A DNA stretch of 64,000 nucleotides from Dyella silvae. GTDB lineage: Bacteria > Pseudomonadota > Gammaproteobacteria > Xanthomonadales > Rhodanobacteraceae. How positions within the stretch are numbered: position 1 is the stretch's first letter; every line of letters begins with the position of its first letter. Of this stretch, positions 24,299 to 33,580 are shown in pieces. The position numbers and the translations under genes were made by a program. The DNA is taken from positions 248,001 through 312,000 of the forward strand of contig NZ_JAPJBQ010000001.1 in NCBI RefSeq assembly GCF_026421305.1. The letters run 5' to 3'. The notes under the pieces are model-generated. The model did no database searches and was not told the DNA's origin. It saw only the letters and a program-made list of their open reading frames with translations.

Positions 24299-24904
24299 GT
24301 GAATTGGGCCGATTACATCATTGTTGCCATATTGGGCGTTTCGGTCTTGATCGGACTGTGGCGCGGCCTCATTTCAGAGGTGCTGGCGCTGGCGGTATGG
24401 GCGGCGGCGTTCTGGGTAGCCTGGACGTTTGGTCCGAGCGTGGCAGGGTACTTTGAGCACAGCATCCAGCTGCCTTCGGCGCGGATTCTGGTGGGATACG
24501 GCATCTGTTTTCTTGCCGTGTTGATTGCAGGAGCGCTGCTGCGGTTTTTGGTCAGCAAGCTGGTGGAGGGTACCGGGTTGTCCGGCACCGACCGTCTGCT
24601 CGGCATGGTGTTCGGTTTTGCGCGCGGCGTGCTGCTGGTGACGCTTGCGGTGTTCTTGCTCGGGTTTACCGCGTTCATACGCGACCCGTGGTGGCACGAA
24701 TCGGTGTTATTGCCGCAGTTCAAGGGAATGGCTGCGTGGCTGGGCGAGCGAGTGCCGGACAGTGTCCGCCACTACCTCAATCCCCCAGCGGTACTTGACC
24801 ATTTGCCCGCCTTGCCGGCGGGTATCCCGGGCGCTTTACCAGCGACCGGTCACCAAAACCATCCCGCTGCCGCAACCACGGCCGCTTCGGCAACCAGCTA
24901 CTAA
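24299..24904 (+). CDS. cvpA: CvpA family membrane protein
   Basis: 201 residues from the GTG at 24299. Four membrane helices in the first ~150 residues with the family landmarks [22 protein letters not shown] and a conserved [16 protein letters not shown] helix, then a Pro/Ala/Thr tail. In E. coli CvpA is linked to colicin V secretion and envelope stress and is co-transcribed with purF. Here purF starts 16 bases downstream. The function of the tail is unknown. Confidence 0.9.
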   Translation: MNWADYIIVAILGVSVLIGLWRGLISEVLALAVWAAAFWVAWTFGPSVAGYFEHSIQLPSARILVGYGICFLAVLIAGALLRFLVSKLVEGTGLSGTDRLLGMVFGFARGVLLVTLAVFLLGFTAFIRDPWWHESVLLPQFKGMAAWLGERVPDSVRHYLNPPAVLDHLPALPAGIPGALPATGHQNHPAAATTAASATSY

Positions 24905-24920
24905 TTACAGGCTTTCAACC

Positions 24921-26396
24921 ATGTGCGGAATCATCGGCATCGTCGGCACCAGTGAGGTCGCCGCGTCCCTCTATGACGGTCTGACCGTCTTGCAGCATCG
25001 CGGCCAGGACGCTGCCGGTATCGCCACTGTGGACGGCGCGCGCCTTCGCCTGCACAAAGGCAACGGACTGGTGCGCGACGTGTTCAACCAGACCGCGATG
25101 AGCGGGCTGCACGGGCGCATCGGCATTGGCCACTGCCGCTATCCCACGGCCGGTTCTGACGGCTCGTCCGAAGCGCAGCCGTTCTACGTGAACTCGCCTT
25201 ATGGCATCGCCTTTGCTCACAACGGCAATCTGGTGAACACCGAGACGCTGCGCCGCGAGATGTTCGAAGACGACCGTCGCCACATCAACACCGATTCGGA
25301 TTCCGAGGTGCTGCTGAACGTGCTGGCGCACGAGCTGCAGATCCAGGACCGCATGGCGCTGACGCCGGACCATATCTTCAAGGCCGTGGCTGGCGTGCAT
25401 CAGCGTGCGCGCGGTGGCTACGCCTGCATCGCGTTGGTGTTGGGTTACGGCCTGCTGGCTTTCCGCGATCCCAACGGTATCCGTCCGCTGGTGCTCGGTG
25501 AGCGTGTGACGCCGGAAGGCCGCGAATACGCCGTCGCCTCCGAGTCGGTGGCGCTCGACATCCTTGGTTTCAAGCGCCTGCGTGACGTGGAGCCGGGCGA
25601 GGCTGTCTTCATCACCAACGATGGCCAGCTGTACGCGCGCCACTGTGCAGAAAGCGCGGTGCACGCGCCGTGCATCTTCGAATACGTGTACCTCGCACGT
25701 CCGGACTCGATGATCGAGAACGTGTCGGTGTACAAGGCCCGCCTGCGCATGGGCCAGAAGCTGGCGGAGAAGATCCTGCGCGAGCGTCCGGACCACGGTA
25801 TCGAAGCGGTGATTCCCATTCCCGACACAGCGCGTACCGCAGCGTCCGCGCTGGCGGAAGCGCTGGGCGTGCCGTTCCGCGAAGGCTTCGTCAAGAACCG
25901 CTACATCGGCCGCACCTTCATCATGCCGGGGCAGGGCGAGCGCGTGAAATCCGTGCGCCGCAAGCTCAACCCGGTGGAGCTGGAATTCCGTAAGAAGAAC
26001 GTGCTGCTGGTGGATGACTCCATCGTGCGTGGCACCACTTCGCGTCAGATTATCCAGATGGCGCGCGACGCCGGCGCCAGGAACGTGTTTTTCGCCTCTG
26101 CCGCACCGCCGGTGCGCTACCCGAACGTGTACGGCATCGACATGCCTGCCGCTTCCGAGCTGGTGGCTGCCGGCCACTCCGAGAAGGAAGTCGAGCAGAT
26201 ACTCGGCGCTGACTGGCTGATCTACCAGGATCTGCCGGATCTGGTGTGGGCGGTGCAGGACGGCAACGAATCGCTCAAGCAATTTGACACCTCGTGCTTC
26301 TCCGGCGAATACGTCACCGGCCTGGATCAGCAGTACCTGCAGCAGATTGAAATGCTGCGCTCCGACGACGCCAAGGCGGCTCGCCGCAGCGCGTAA
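24921..26396 (+). CDS. purF: Amidophosphoribosyltransferase
   Basis: 491 residues from the ATG at 24921. After removal of Met the N-terminal cysteine (CGIIGIVG) becomes the glutaminase nucleophile. The glutaminase half covers ~1-230, the phosphoribosyltransferase half ~250-470 with the PRPP motif [13 protein letters not shown]. It makes 5-phosphoribosylamine, the first committed step of purine synthesis. Upstream open frame is only extension into cvpA. A strong palindrome at 26405 follows the stop. No PurR site was recognised. Confidence 0.97.
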   Translation: MCGIIGIVGTSEVAASLYDGLTVLQHRGQDAAGIATVDGARLRLHKGNGLVRDVFNQTAMSGLHGRIGIGHCRYPTAGSDGSSEAQPFYVNSPYGIAFAHNGNLVNTETLRREMFEDDRRHINTDSDSEVLLNVLAHELQIQDRMALTPDHIFKAVAGVHQRARGGYACIALVLGYGLLAFRDPNGIRPLVLGERVTPEGREYAVASESVALDILGFKRLRDVEPGEAVFITNDGQLYARHCAESAVHAPCIFEYVYLARPDSMIENVSVYKARLRMGQKLAEKILRERPDHGIEAVIPIPDTARTAASALAEALGVPFREGFVKNRYIGRTFIMPGQGERVKSVRRKLNPVELEFRKKNVLLVDDSIVRGTTSRQIIQMARDAGARNVFFASAAPPVRYPNVYGIDMPAASELVAAGHSEKEVEQILGADWLIYQDLPDLVWAVQDGNESLKQFDTSCFSGEYVTGLDQQYLQQIEMLRSDDAKAARRSA

Positions 26397-26404
26397 GGGT
26401 TTCG

Positions 26405-26441
26405 TATCTGTGGGAGCGCACCCTGTGCGCTCCCACAGATA
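26405..26441. terminator. Perfect 16-bp REP-like hairpin after purF
   Basis: TATCTGTGGGAGCGCA-CCCTG-TGCGCTCCCACAGATA, starting 9 bases after the purF stop. The GTGGGAGCGCAC core is a common intergenic palindrome type in Xanthomonadales and Pseudomonas. It may act as terminator or 3'-end stabiliser. Confidence 0.7.
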
Positions 26442-26463
26442 GTCCTTCTTGCGATCATTGCTC

Positions 26464-27276
26464 ATGACCGCCGACCTCCACGCCGCCGCCAAGCGCTGCC
26501 TCGACGCCACTGACCCGGCTGAAAAGCTGCGCCTTACTCACGCAACGTGGGAGGCGTTCCTGACGGGTGAATTGGCCCCCGATGACGCATCGCAGGTGCC
26601 GGAGCCCATTCGTTCTCCCGGTCGTCCCGAAAAACCGCAGCTGGTGCCGCAGCGCCAGGTGCCGCACCGCGGCCTGGGCACGCCAGAAGGGCGCGCCGCA
26701 CTCGTGCACGCCGTAGCTCATATCGAATTCAACGCGATCAACCTCGCGTGGGATGCGGTGTACCGCTTTCGCGGCAAGCCGCTCGATTACTACCGGGACT
26801 GGGCCAGCTGCGCGAACGATGAAGCGCGTCACTTCGCCATGCTGTCCGAGCGCCTCGCCGAACTTGGCCACGCCTACGGCGATTTCGACGCACACAACGG
26901 TCTGTGGGAAATGGCCGAGAAAACCGCGCATCACGACACCGCACGCATGGCACTGGTGCCGCGTGTGCTCGAAGCGCGCGGGCTTGATGTCACGCCCGGC
27001 ATGATCGAGCGACTGTTGAGCGTGGGCGATACGCGCACGGTCGCGATCCTCGAAGTGATCCTGCGCGAGGAAGTGGCACACGTGGCGGCGGGTACGCGCT
27101 GGTTCCGCCATTGCTGCGAGCGTGATGGCATCGATCCGCGCGAAACCTTCCTTGATCTGCTGCGCGACTATATGGGGCGAAATCTGCGTGGGCCGTTCAA
27201 TCGTCCTGCGCGGCTGGCCGCCGGTTTTGATGACGAAGAGCTCGATCAGCTGACCGCGCTGGCGCTGGAAGTCTGA
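26464..27276 (+). CDS. DUF455 ferritin-like protein
   Basis: 270 residues from the ATG at 26464. The helical ferritin-like core has carboxylate/histidine metal ligands typical of a di-iron site: HIEFNAINL near residue 85, NDEARHF near 118 and REEVAHV near 200. DUF455 proteins are related to the MiaE-type tRNA hydroxylase fold, but their reaction is not established. A GPFNRPARLAAGF segment near the end is also family-typical. It is a single gene behind the purF palindrome. Confidence 0.82.
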   Translation: MTADLHAAAKRCLDATDPAEKLRLTHATWEAFLTGELAPDDASQVPEPIRSPGRPEKPQLVPQRQVPHRGLGTPEGRAALVHAVAHIEFNAINLAWDAVYRFRGKPLDYYRDWASCANDEARHFAMLSERLAELGHAYGDFDAHNGLWEMAEKTAHHDTARMALVPRVLEARGLDVTPGMIERLLSVGDTRTVAILEVILREEVAHVAAGTRWFRHCCERDGIDPRETFLDLLRDYMGRNLRGPFNRPARLAAGFDDEELDQLTALALEV

Positions 27277-27454
27277 GTCTCCGTCAGCGGTTTCCTCCAC
27301 CTCTCCCATTTCGTCATTCCAGCCTCCGAGGGGGCAGATCTGGTGTCTTTGCTTCTGCAGAGGGCGAGGCCGCTGGATCTCAGCCGTCACTGGGATGACC
27401 TGAGGCGATAGAGGGCATTTTTTCAGGCGTCATTTCTCCCGCTGTCTCCGGCAC

Positions 27455-27489
27455 TTGACTGTCGATTAACCAAGTGGTTAAGTGACGGT
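27455..27489 (+). promoter_or_regulatory. Promoter and palindromic operator of the ArsR-family gene
   Basis: -35 TTGACT (27455-27460) and a weak -10 TTAAGT (27478-27483) at 17-base spacing. The palindrome TTAACCAAGTGGTTAA (27466-27481, 7-bp arms) overlaps the spacer and -10, as expected for an autoregulating ArsR protein. Transcription would begin at or near the ATG at 27490. Confidence 0.55.
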
Positions 27490-27870
27490 ATGTCCACCGT
27501 CCCCGACACCCTCTCGATCACCTTCGCTGCACTGGCTGACCCCACGCGCCGCGCCATCCTTGAGCGCCTCGCCGAAGGGGAGGCCACCGTCAGCGAGTTG
27601 GCCAACCCGTTCAGCATTTCGGCACCCGCCATCTCACGGCATCTACGCGTTCTGGCCGAAGCTGGACTGATCGAGCGCGAAATCGATGCGCGCTGGCGCA
27701 TCTGCCACCTGCGCGCGGACGCCTTGAGAGGCGCGCACGGCTGGCTCGAAACCTATCGTCGCCATTGGGAAGACAACCTCGATCGCCTGGTTGAATTCGT
27801 CGAACGTACGCACGCTGGCGACACCGATCACATCAAGCGCACCGCCGGTGCGCGGAGGAAAAAGCCATGA
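27490..27870 (+). CDS. ArsR-family (winged helix) regulator
   Basis: 126 residues. The winged helix carries ADPTRRAILERLAEGEATVSEL and then a recognition helix SAPAISRHLRVLAEAG, with the wing RWRICHL. There are no metal-binding cysteines, so it belongs to the non-metal branch that typically precedes SRPBCC (AHSA1) genes. It overlaps the next gene by four bases (ATGA) and should control that operon through the palindrome at 27466-27481. The inducer is unknown. Confidence 0.9.
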   Translation: MSTVPDTLSITFAALADPTRRAILERLAEGEATVSELANPFSISAPAISRHLRVLAEAGLIEREIDARWRICHLRADALRGAHGWLETYRRHWEDNLDRLVEFVERTHAGDTDHIKRTAGARRKKP

Positions 27871-28976
27871 CAGCAGTTGCGGAACGAACTCAGGCGGAAG
27901 CGGCCAGCTTCGAGCTTGAAATGACGCGTTTCATCCGGGCACCGCGTGAGAAGGTGTTCGATGCCTTCGTCCGTCAGGACGCGCTTGCCGCGTGGCATTG
28001 CCCACGAGGCATGCATGTCACCGATGCCAGTGCCGATGCCCGCATCGGTGGACGCTACCGCATCGCCATGGCGGCGCGCGATGGCTCCAGCTTTGCCGCA
28101 GGCGGTGAATACCAGGTGCTCGATCGCGCGGATTTCCTGGCTTACACCTGGTCGTGGGAGCAAGGCCCCATGACCGGCCGCGTCACCCTGATCGAAGTCA
28201 CGCTGACGGCCAAAGATGGCGGCACTGCATTGCATATGCGGCATACCGGTTTCCCGGATGCGATGTTCCGCGATGGACACATGGCCGGTTGGCACTCTGT
28301 GTTCAACAACCTGGTCGACTACCTCGATCCCGAAGGCAGTGCCGCGACCGTCACCGTCATCGGCGACCCGCGCAGCACTTATTGCCGTACGGTGCGTATG
28401 GCGCTGGCGGAGAAGGGCGTGGCCTACACGCTGCAACCTGCCGCCCCCAGTTCGCCTGAAGTGACGGAGATCAACCCCTTCTCACGTATTCCGGTGTTTC
28501 GCGATGGCGTCATCGAGTTCTATGAAACCCGCGCCATCCTCGGCTACATCGATGAGGCTTTCGACGGTCCAAGTCTGCTGCCCACGGGCGGGCTGACATC
28601 GCGTGCGCGCAATGAGCAATGGATCAGCGTGATCAACTGTTACTTCTATGACGCGGTGGTGCGCCGCTACGTGGTGCAATACCTGTTCCCCAAGGGCGCC
28701 AACGGTGAACCGGATCGCGCGGTCATTGATGCGGCGCTGCCCGAGATTGATCGCCAGCTCGCCGTGTTCGAAAAAGCCTATGGCGGACAGGACTATCTCG
28801 CGGGCTCTGCGGCTTCCATGTGCGACTACTTGCTGGCACCCATCCTCTGCTATCTGGAGCGCTATCCGGAGGGTGCTGCCCTGATGGGCAAGTATCCGAA
28901 TATCCGCCGTGGCCAGGCACTGATGCGCGCGCGCGAAAGCTACATCGCCACCGAAGCCATTTTCACTGCGGCATAG
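27867..28976 (+). CDS. Fusion of an AHSA1/SRPBCC domain and a glutathione S-transferase
   Basis: 369 residues in one uninterrupted frame. Residues ~15-155 are an AHSA1-type SRPBCC domain (FIRAPREKVFDAFVRQDALAAW at the start, FPDAMFRDGHMAGWHSVFNNL at the end). Residues ~160-369 are a complete glutathione S-transferase: thioredoxin-like N-domain (VIGDPRSTYCRTVRMALAEKG ... PFSRIPVFRDG) and helical C-domain. The two are normally separate proteins. The gene overlaps arsR by four bases and is followed by a VOC protein gene, which points to detoxification of an electrophile. Substrate unknown. Confidence 0.85.
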   Translation: MTAVAERTQAEAASFELEMTRFIRAPREKVFDAFVRQDALAAWHCPRGMHVTDASADARIGGRYRIAMAARDGSSFAAGGEYQVLDRADFLAYTWSWEQGPMTGRVTLIEVTLTAKDGGTALHMRHTGFPDAMFRDGHMAGWHSVFNNLVDYLDPEGSAATVTVIGDPRSTYCRTVRMALAEKGVAYTLQPAAPSSPEVTEINPFSRIPVFRDGVIEFYETRAILGYIDEAFDGPSLLPTGGLTSRARNEQWISVINCYFYDAVVRRYVVQYLFPKGANGEPDRAVIDAALPEIDRQLAVFEKAYGGQDYLAGSAASMCDYLLAPILCYLERYPEGAALMGKYPNIRRGQALMRARESYIATEAIFTAA

Positions 28977-29056
28977 CCAGTCTCCCGCCGATTCGCGGCA
29001 TCGGTGCCGCGGATCGGCGCCCATCGTTCGTGTACTCGAAGCGAAGAGGCAAACCT

Positions 29057-29809
29057 ATGAAAACAGAAGCCGGAAAACTCGTATGGGTCGAGCACGCCAG
29101 TGCCGACCCTGTGAAAGCACGTGCGTTCTATGAAGGCTTGTTCGGTTGGAATGACTCGCCCATGGATGTGGCAGGCAGCACCTATCACGTCATCATGAAT
29201 GCCGGCGAAGGTATTGGCGGTTTTCGATCTGCACAGGAAGGTGAGCCCACCAACTGGGGCATCTACCTGAGCGTCGCAGACGTCGATGCGAGCCACAAGA
29301 AAGCCACCGGGGCAGGTGCCAAAACCTGCATGCCGCCCACCGACTTTCCGCCGGTGGGGCGCGGCGCCACCATGATCGATCCGGTCGGTGCCATGTTTTC
29401 CATCTGGCGTAGCACCATCGACGACAAGCCCGATGCCGATGTGCCGCCCGGACATTGGTGCTGGCACGAACTGCATGCCAGCGACGCCGAAAAGGCGCTG
29501 TCCTTCTATGAAGGGTTGTTCGGCCTGAAGCACGATGCCATGCCTTCACCTGGTGGCACTTACTACGTGCTCAAACAGGGCGAGAGCGAGCGGCGTGGCG
29601 GTCTTATGAAGTCGCACGATGGCGGGCCCTCGTCCATGTGGCTGCCTTACGTCTATGTCACCGACGTGGACGCGACCACGGCCAAAGCCAGGAAGCTGGG
29701 CGCTGAAGTGTGCGTGCAACCAACCGATATTCCCAATATCGGCCGCTTCGCTGTGCTGAGCGACCCGCAGGGCGCGTCGTTCGCGGTGTTTCTCCCGCTG
29801 CGCCAGTGA
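29057..29809 (+). CDS. Two-module VOC family protein
   Basis: 250 residues from the ATG at 29057 (AGAGG seven bases upstream). Two VOC (glyoxalase-fold) modules, each starting with a similar stretch: LVWVEHASADPVKARAFYEGLFG and CWHELHASDAEKALSFYEGLFG, with metal-ligand-type residues in VEH and HEL. Tandem modules fold into one metal site. Proteins of this layout are often called CFP-30B-like or lyase-like, without known substrate. It lies 80 bases behind the SRPBCC-GST gene and is probably part of the ArsR-controlled unit, which ends at the terminator at 29832. Confidence 0.85.
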   Translation: MKTEAGKLVWVEHASADPVKARAFYEGLFGWNDSPMDVAGSTYHVIMNAGEGIGGFRSAQEGEPTNWGIYLSVADVDASHKKATGAGAKTCMPPTDFPPVGRGATMIDPVGAMFSIWRSTIDDKPDADVPPGHWCWHELHASDAEKALSFYEGLFGLKHDAMPSPGGTYYVLKQGESERRGGLMKSHDGGPSSMWLPYVYVTDVDATTAKARKLGAEVCVQPTDIPNIGRFAVLSDPQGASFAVFLPLRQ

Positions 29810-29831
29810 CGCAAGCGGCCGTGGAGCCAAT

Positions 29832-29860
29832 AAAAAAGCCGGCACTAGGCCGGCTTTTTT
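29832..29860. terminator. Bidirectional rho-independent terminator
   Basis: AAAAAAGCCGGC-ACTAG-GCCGGCTTTTTT, perfect 12-bp arms with an A-run on one side and a T-run on the other. It can end both the plus-strand VOC message and the minus-strand tRNA transcript. Confidence 0.9.
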
Positions 29861-29869
29861 ATTGAATTT

Positions 29870-29946
29870 TGGTCGGGGTGACATGATTCGAACATGCGAC
29901 TTCTACGTCCCGAACGTAGCGCTCTACCAGGCTGAGCTACACCCCG
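29870..29946 (-). tRNA. tRNA-Pro (anticodon CGG)
   Basis: 77 nt including an encoded CCA (plus-strand TGG at 29870-29872). The acceptor stem CGGGGTG/CACCCCG, D-arm AGCTCAGCCTGGTAGAGC, anticodon stem-loop CTACG-TTCGGGA-CGTAG and T-arm ATGTTCGAATCAT all fold. The anticodon CGG reads the proline codon CCG. Confidence 0.96.
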
Positions 29947-30147
29947 TGGGAGCCGCGTATCTTAATGACACCTCGAGGGCTTGGCAACAGTTTGTGAAGA
30001 AATTTCTTCCCGGCCGTTCGCAAGGGTGTCGCAGCACCTCCTGAGGAGGGGCTGGGGACGGCCTTCTGCTAACCTATGCGGCTCTGTCGAACAGGTCGCC
30101 AACGACCCGTTCGGCCGACCTTTTCATATCGCTTAGCAGAGGATTTC

Positions 30148-31521
30148 ATGGCGCTTACCCCGGCCCGCACCATGCCCGGCGTGCTCGAGCTGCTGCCGCT
30201 CGATCAGATTGCGTTCCAGCGCATGCTCGACGTGATCCGTCGCAACTATGAGCGCTTTGGCTTCCTGCCGGTGGAAACGCCGGTGATCGAATTTTCCGAC
30301 GTGCTGCTGACCAAGACCGGCGGTGAGACCGAGCGTCAGGTCTATTTCGTGCAGTCGACAGGTTCGCTGGAGCAGGGTGAGAAACCGGATCTGGCGCTGC
30401 GCTTTGATCTCACCGTGCCGCTGGCCCGTTATGTGGCCGAGCACGAGCATGACCTGTCGTTCCCGTTCCGCCGCTACCAGATGCAGCGCGTGTACCGCGG
30501 CGAGCGTGCTCAGCGCGGCCGGTTCCGTGAGTTCTACCAGTGCGACATCGATGTGATCGGTAAGGACAGCCTGTCGGTGCGTTATGACGCCGAACTGCCC
30601 GCCGTCATCTATAGCGTGTTCCGAGAGCTCAACATCGGCGCGTTCACCATCCAGATCAACAACCGCAAGCTGATCCGCGGCTTCTACGAAAGCCTGGGCA
30701 TTCTCGACGGCGAGATGCAGACGCTGGTGTTGCGCGAGGTGGACAAGCTCGACAAGCGCGGCGCCGACTACCTGCGCGAAACGCTGACCGGTCCGCAGTT
30801 CGGACTGAGTGCCGAGACGGCGCAGAAGATCCTCGACTTCTCGCAGGGGCGTTCGACCTCGCTGCAGGATGCGTTCGACAAGCTCGATGCGCTGGGTTCG
30901 GGCGGCGAGGCACTGGAGCAGGGCCGTGCTGAGCTGAAGGAAGTGCTGGGCATGATCCGCGACTTCGGCGTGCCCGAATCGCATTACATGCTGAACTTCT
31001 CGATCGCGCGCGGCCTGGATTACTACACGGGCACCGTGTACGAAACCACGCTCAACGATTACCCGCAGATCGGCTCGATCTGCTCGGGTGGCCGCTACGA
31101 AAATCTCGCCGGTCAGTACACCAAGTCCAGGCTGCCCGGTGTCGGCATCTCCATCGGCCTGACGCGGCTTTACTGGCAGTTGCGCGACGCGGGCCTGATC
31201 GCCACCGGCGAGAGCACCGTTGATGTGCTGGTGACGCAGATGGACGAAGCCCAACTGCCCGCATATCTGGCCTTGGCCAGTGAGCTGCGTGGCGCCGGTA
31301 TCGCCACCGAGGTGGTGCTGGAAGGCGGCAAGCTCGGCAAGCAGTTCAAGTACGCCAACCGCGCGGGCATTCGCTTTGTGATCGTGCTCGGCGAGGATGA
31401 GATCGCCAAGGGCGTGGTGACGGTGAAGGATCTTCGCCGCGAAGATCAGTTCGAGGTGTCCCGCGCCGAACTGATCAAGACACTGCGTGTCGAACTGGCA
31501 CAGGCCGAAATCAGCCGCTAA
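30148..31521 (+). CDS. hisS: Histidine--tRNA ligase
   Basis: 457 residues from the ATG at 30148 (AGAGGA upstream). Class II synthetase charging tRNA-His. Motif 2 region [20 protein letters not shown], the histidine-binding loop [12 protein letters not shown], motif-3-like [11 protein letters not shown], and a C-terminal anticodon-binding domain (~365-457, starting [10 protein letters not shown]). It is slightly longer than the ~425 residues of E. coli HisS. A hairpin at 31537 and the lyase-family gene follow; co-transcription is possible. Confidence 0.95.
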   Translation: MALTPARTMPGVLELLPLDQIAFQRMLDVIRRNYERFGFLPVETPVIEFSDVLLTKTGGETERQVYFVQSTGSLEQGEKPDLALRFDLTVPLARYVAEHEHDLSFPFRRYQMQRVYRGERAQRGRFREFYQCDIDVIGKDSLSVRYDAELPAVIYSVFRELNIGAFTIQINNRKLIRGFYESLGILDGEMQTLVLREVDKLDKRGADYLRETLTGPQFGLSAETAQKILDFSQGRSTSLQDAFDKLDALGSGGEALEQGRAELKEVLGMIRDFGVPESHYMLNFSIARGLDYYTGTVYETTLNDYPQIGSICSGGRYENLAGQYTKSRLPGVGISIGLTRLYWQLRDAGLIATGESTVDVLVTQMDEAQLPAYLALASELRGAGIATEVVLEGGKLGKQFKYANRAGIRFVIVLGEDEIAKGVVTVKDLRREDQFEVSRAELIKTLRVELAQAEISR

Positions 31522-31536
31522 GCACGTACGCGTGCA

Positions 31537-31567
31537 CCGTTGCCGTGCCTTGAAGGCGCGGCAACGG
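31537..31567 (+). other. Hairpin between hisS and the lyase gene
   Basis: CCGTTGCCG (31537-31545) pairs perfectly with CGGCAACGG (31559-31567), and the inner GCCT/AGGC extends the stem. There is no T-run, so it may be a processing or attenuation structure rather than a terminator. Confidence 0.5.
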
Positions 31568-31611
31568 CGACCTACTCACCTATTGAAAGCCCGTCCGGGC
31601 TCGGAGCAAGC

Positions 31612-33504
31612 ATGACGGCAAAGACGATACTCCTGGACGGCAATAGCCTGACCCGCGATCAGCTGGTGGCCGTGTCGCGCCAGGGTTTGCGCGTGGAACT
31701 GGACGAGACGCAGCTCAAGCGTGTGCAGCGGGCTGCCGATTTCCTCGCCGATAAGGTGAGCTGCGGCGAGCCGACCTATGGCGTGACCACGGGTTTCGGA
31801 AGCAACGCGGACAAGCTGCTTGGCGCTCACCGTCTGCGCGACGAGCTGCCGGGCGGCAACCCGGACAAGCCGGAAGGCACGCTGCTGGAAGAATTGCAGC
31901 ACAACCTCATCACCACGCATGCCGTGTGCGTGGGCAAGCCGTTTGCGCCGGAAGTCGTGCGCGCCATGCTGGTGATTCGCATCAACACGTTGATGCGCGG
32001 CCACTCGGGCATTCGCGTGGAAACGTTGAAGGCGCTCACCGCCATGCTCAACGCCGGCGTCGTGCCGGTGGTGCCGGAGAAGGGTTCGGTAGGCGCCAGT
32101 GGCGACCTTGCGCCGCTGTCGCATCTGGCCATCGTGTTGCTGGGCGGTGGTGAGGCGTTCTATCAAGGCGAGCGCATGAGCGGTGCCGATGCGCTCAAGC
32201 GCGCGGGCCTCAGCCCGATCCGGTTGTCCTTCAAGGAGGGCCTGGCGCTCAATAACGGCACGGCGCAGATGCTGGCGACCGCGACGCTCGCGCTGGATGA
32301 GCTGGAGCATTTGCTGGATCTTGCCGACCTGGCGGCCGCCATGACACTCGATGCCTTTGCCGGCCGCAGCGGCGCACTGCGCCCCGAGGTTCATGCATTG
32401 CGTCCGCATCCGGGACAGGTGGAAACCGCGGCCCATGTGCGCGAGCTGCTGGAAGGCAGCACGCTGGTCGACATTCCGTATCACCTCGTGCCGCGCTTCC
32501 GGCAGTGGAGTGCGGAGGCATGGGCCGATCCGGCCGATCAGGCGCTCACGTTCGATATCGGCTGGGACTGGGTGCCCGCCAACCAGCGTCATGGCCGCGA
32601 GGCTTTCTATTCGCGCTTCCTGCCGTTCAAGGGCGGCAAAAAGCATCAGCCGCAGGATGCCTATTGCCTGCGTTGCATGCCGCAGGTGCATGGCGCAGTG
32701 CGCGACGCCTGGGCGCAGGCCTGCCGTGTCATCGACATCGAATTGAATTCGGTGACCGACAATCCGCTGATCTTCCCGGATGCAGAGGACGCGCAGTTCA
32801 TCGAGGAGCAGGTGATCTCCGCGGGCCACTTCCATGGCATGCCGCTGGCGCTGGCCATGAGCTACGTGAAGGCGGCCATTCCCGTGTTGGCCTCGATCTC
32901 CGAGCGTCGTCTCAACAAGCTCGTGGACCCGGCCACCAACGATGGCCTGCCGGCGTTCCTCACCGGCAATGAAGATGGCACGGACTCAGGCTTCATGATC
33001 GTGCAGTACACCGCGGCGGCGCTGGTCAACGACCTGGCCACGCGTGCGCACCCTGCCAGCGTGTATTCGGTGCCGACCAGTGCCAATGCCGAAGACCATG
33101 TCTCGATGGGTGCCAACGAGGCCCGTCACGTGCTGGAGATGATGGAAGACCTCGGTCACGTGGTGGCGATGGAGCTCTACACGGCGGCGCAGGCACTGGA
33201 TTTCCGCCAGGCCATGCTCAATGCGGCCTGCCGCCTCGCTGCACGCGGTCATTGGCAGGCGCTGGCCGGCAAGGTATCCAACGCGCCGCGCGAAGATCAT
33301 CCGCATTACGCGCAGTTTGTGACTGAGGTACAGCAGTTGACGGCTGCGCTGGCTAACGTCGGCGATTTCCATGCCGGTGCCGCTGTGCGAAAGGCGCACG
33401 ATGCCGTGCGCAAGCAGATTGGCTTCATGTCGCGTGACCGCGCGATGGATGGCGATGTGCGAGCCATCTGTGAGCTGGTGCGGCAGCGGGTGTTTGCTCA
33501 GTAA
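31612..33504 (+). CDS. hutH: Histidine ammonia-lyase family enzyme with an internal insertion
   Basis: 630 residues from the ATG at 31612. The MIO cofactor triad is A162-S163-G164 in GSVGASGDLAPLSH, preceded by YGVTTGFGSNAD. Later family motifs LNNGTAQM, LRCMPQVHGA and SVTDNPL are present. HutH proteins are about 510 residues; the extra length is mostly an insertion at ~285-345 (from VDIPYHLVPRF to QPQDAYCLRC). The enzyme removes ammonia from histidine or a related aromatic amino acid. No other hut genes are near, so its pathway role is open. The symbol marks the family, not proven specificity. Confidence 0.85.
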   Translation: MTAKTILLDGNSLTRDQLVAVSRQGLRVELDETQLKRVQRAADFLADKVSCGEPTYGVTTGFGSNADKLLGAHRLRDELPGGNPDKPEGTLLEELQHNLITTHAVCVGKPFAPEVVRAMLVIRINTLMRGHSGIRVETLKALTAMLNAGVVPVVPEKGSVGASGDLAPLSHLAIVLLGGGEAFYQGERMSGADALKRAGLSPIRLSFKEGLALNNGTAQMLATATLALDELEHLLDLADLAAAMTLDAFAGRSGALRPEVHALRPHPGQVETAAHVRELLEGSTLVDIPYHLVPRFRQWSAEAWADPADQALTFDIGWDWVPANQRHGREAFYSRFLPFKGGKKHQPQDAYCLRCMPQVHGAVRDAWAQACRVIDIELNSVTDNPLIFPDAEDAQFIEEQVISAGHFHGMPLALAMSYVKAAIPVLASISERRLNKLVDPATNDGLPAFLTGNEDGTDSGFMIVQYTAAALVNDLATRAHPASVYSVPTSANAEDHVSMGANEARHVLEMMEDLGHVVAMELYTAAQALDFRQAMLNAACRLAARGHWQALAGKVSNAPREDHPHYAQFVTEVQQLTAALANVGDFHAGAAVRKAHDAVRKQIGFMSRDRAMDGDVRAICELVRQRVFAQ

Positions 33505-33514
33505 GCCGGCAAAC

Positions 33515-33540
33515 AAAAAGGGCGCTTCGGCGCCCTTTTT
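33515..33540. terminator. Bidirectional rho-independent terminator
   Basis: AAAAAGGGCGC-TTCG-GCGCCCTTTTT: a UUCG tetraloop hairpin with A- and T-runs. It separates the lyase gene from the convergent DUF998 gene. Confidence 0.93.
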
Positions 33541-33580
33541 TATGGCTTGAGGCGGGATGGGTCGCGCACTTGTGCACGAC

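Noticed and set aside
24915-26510. 531-codon minus-strand open frame opposite purF
   Set aside because: Shadow of purF; arginine/histidine-rich, no recognisable protein, no ribosome binding site.
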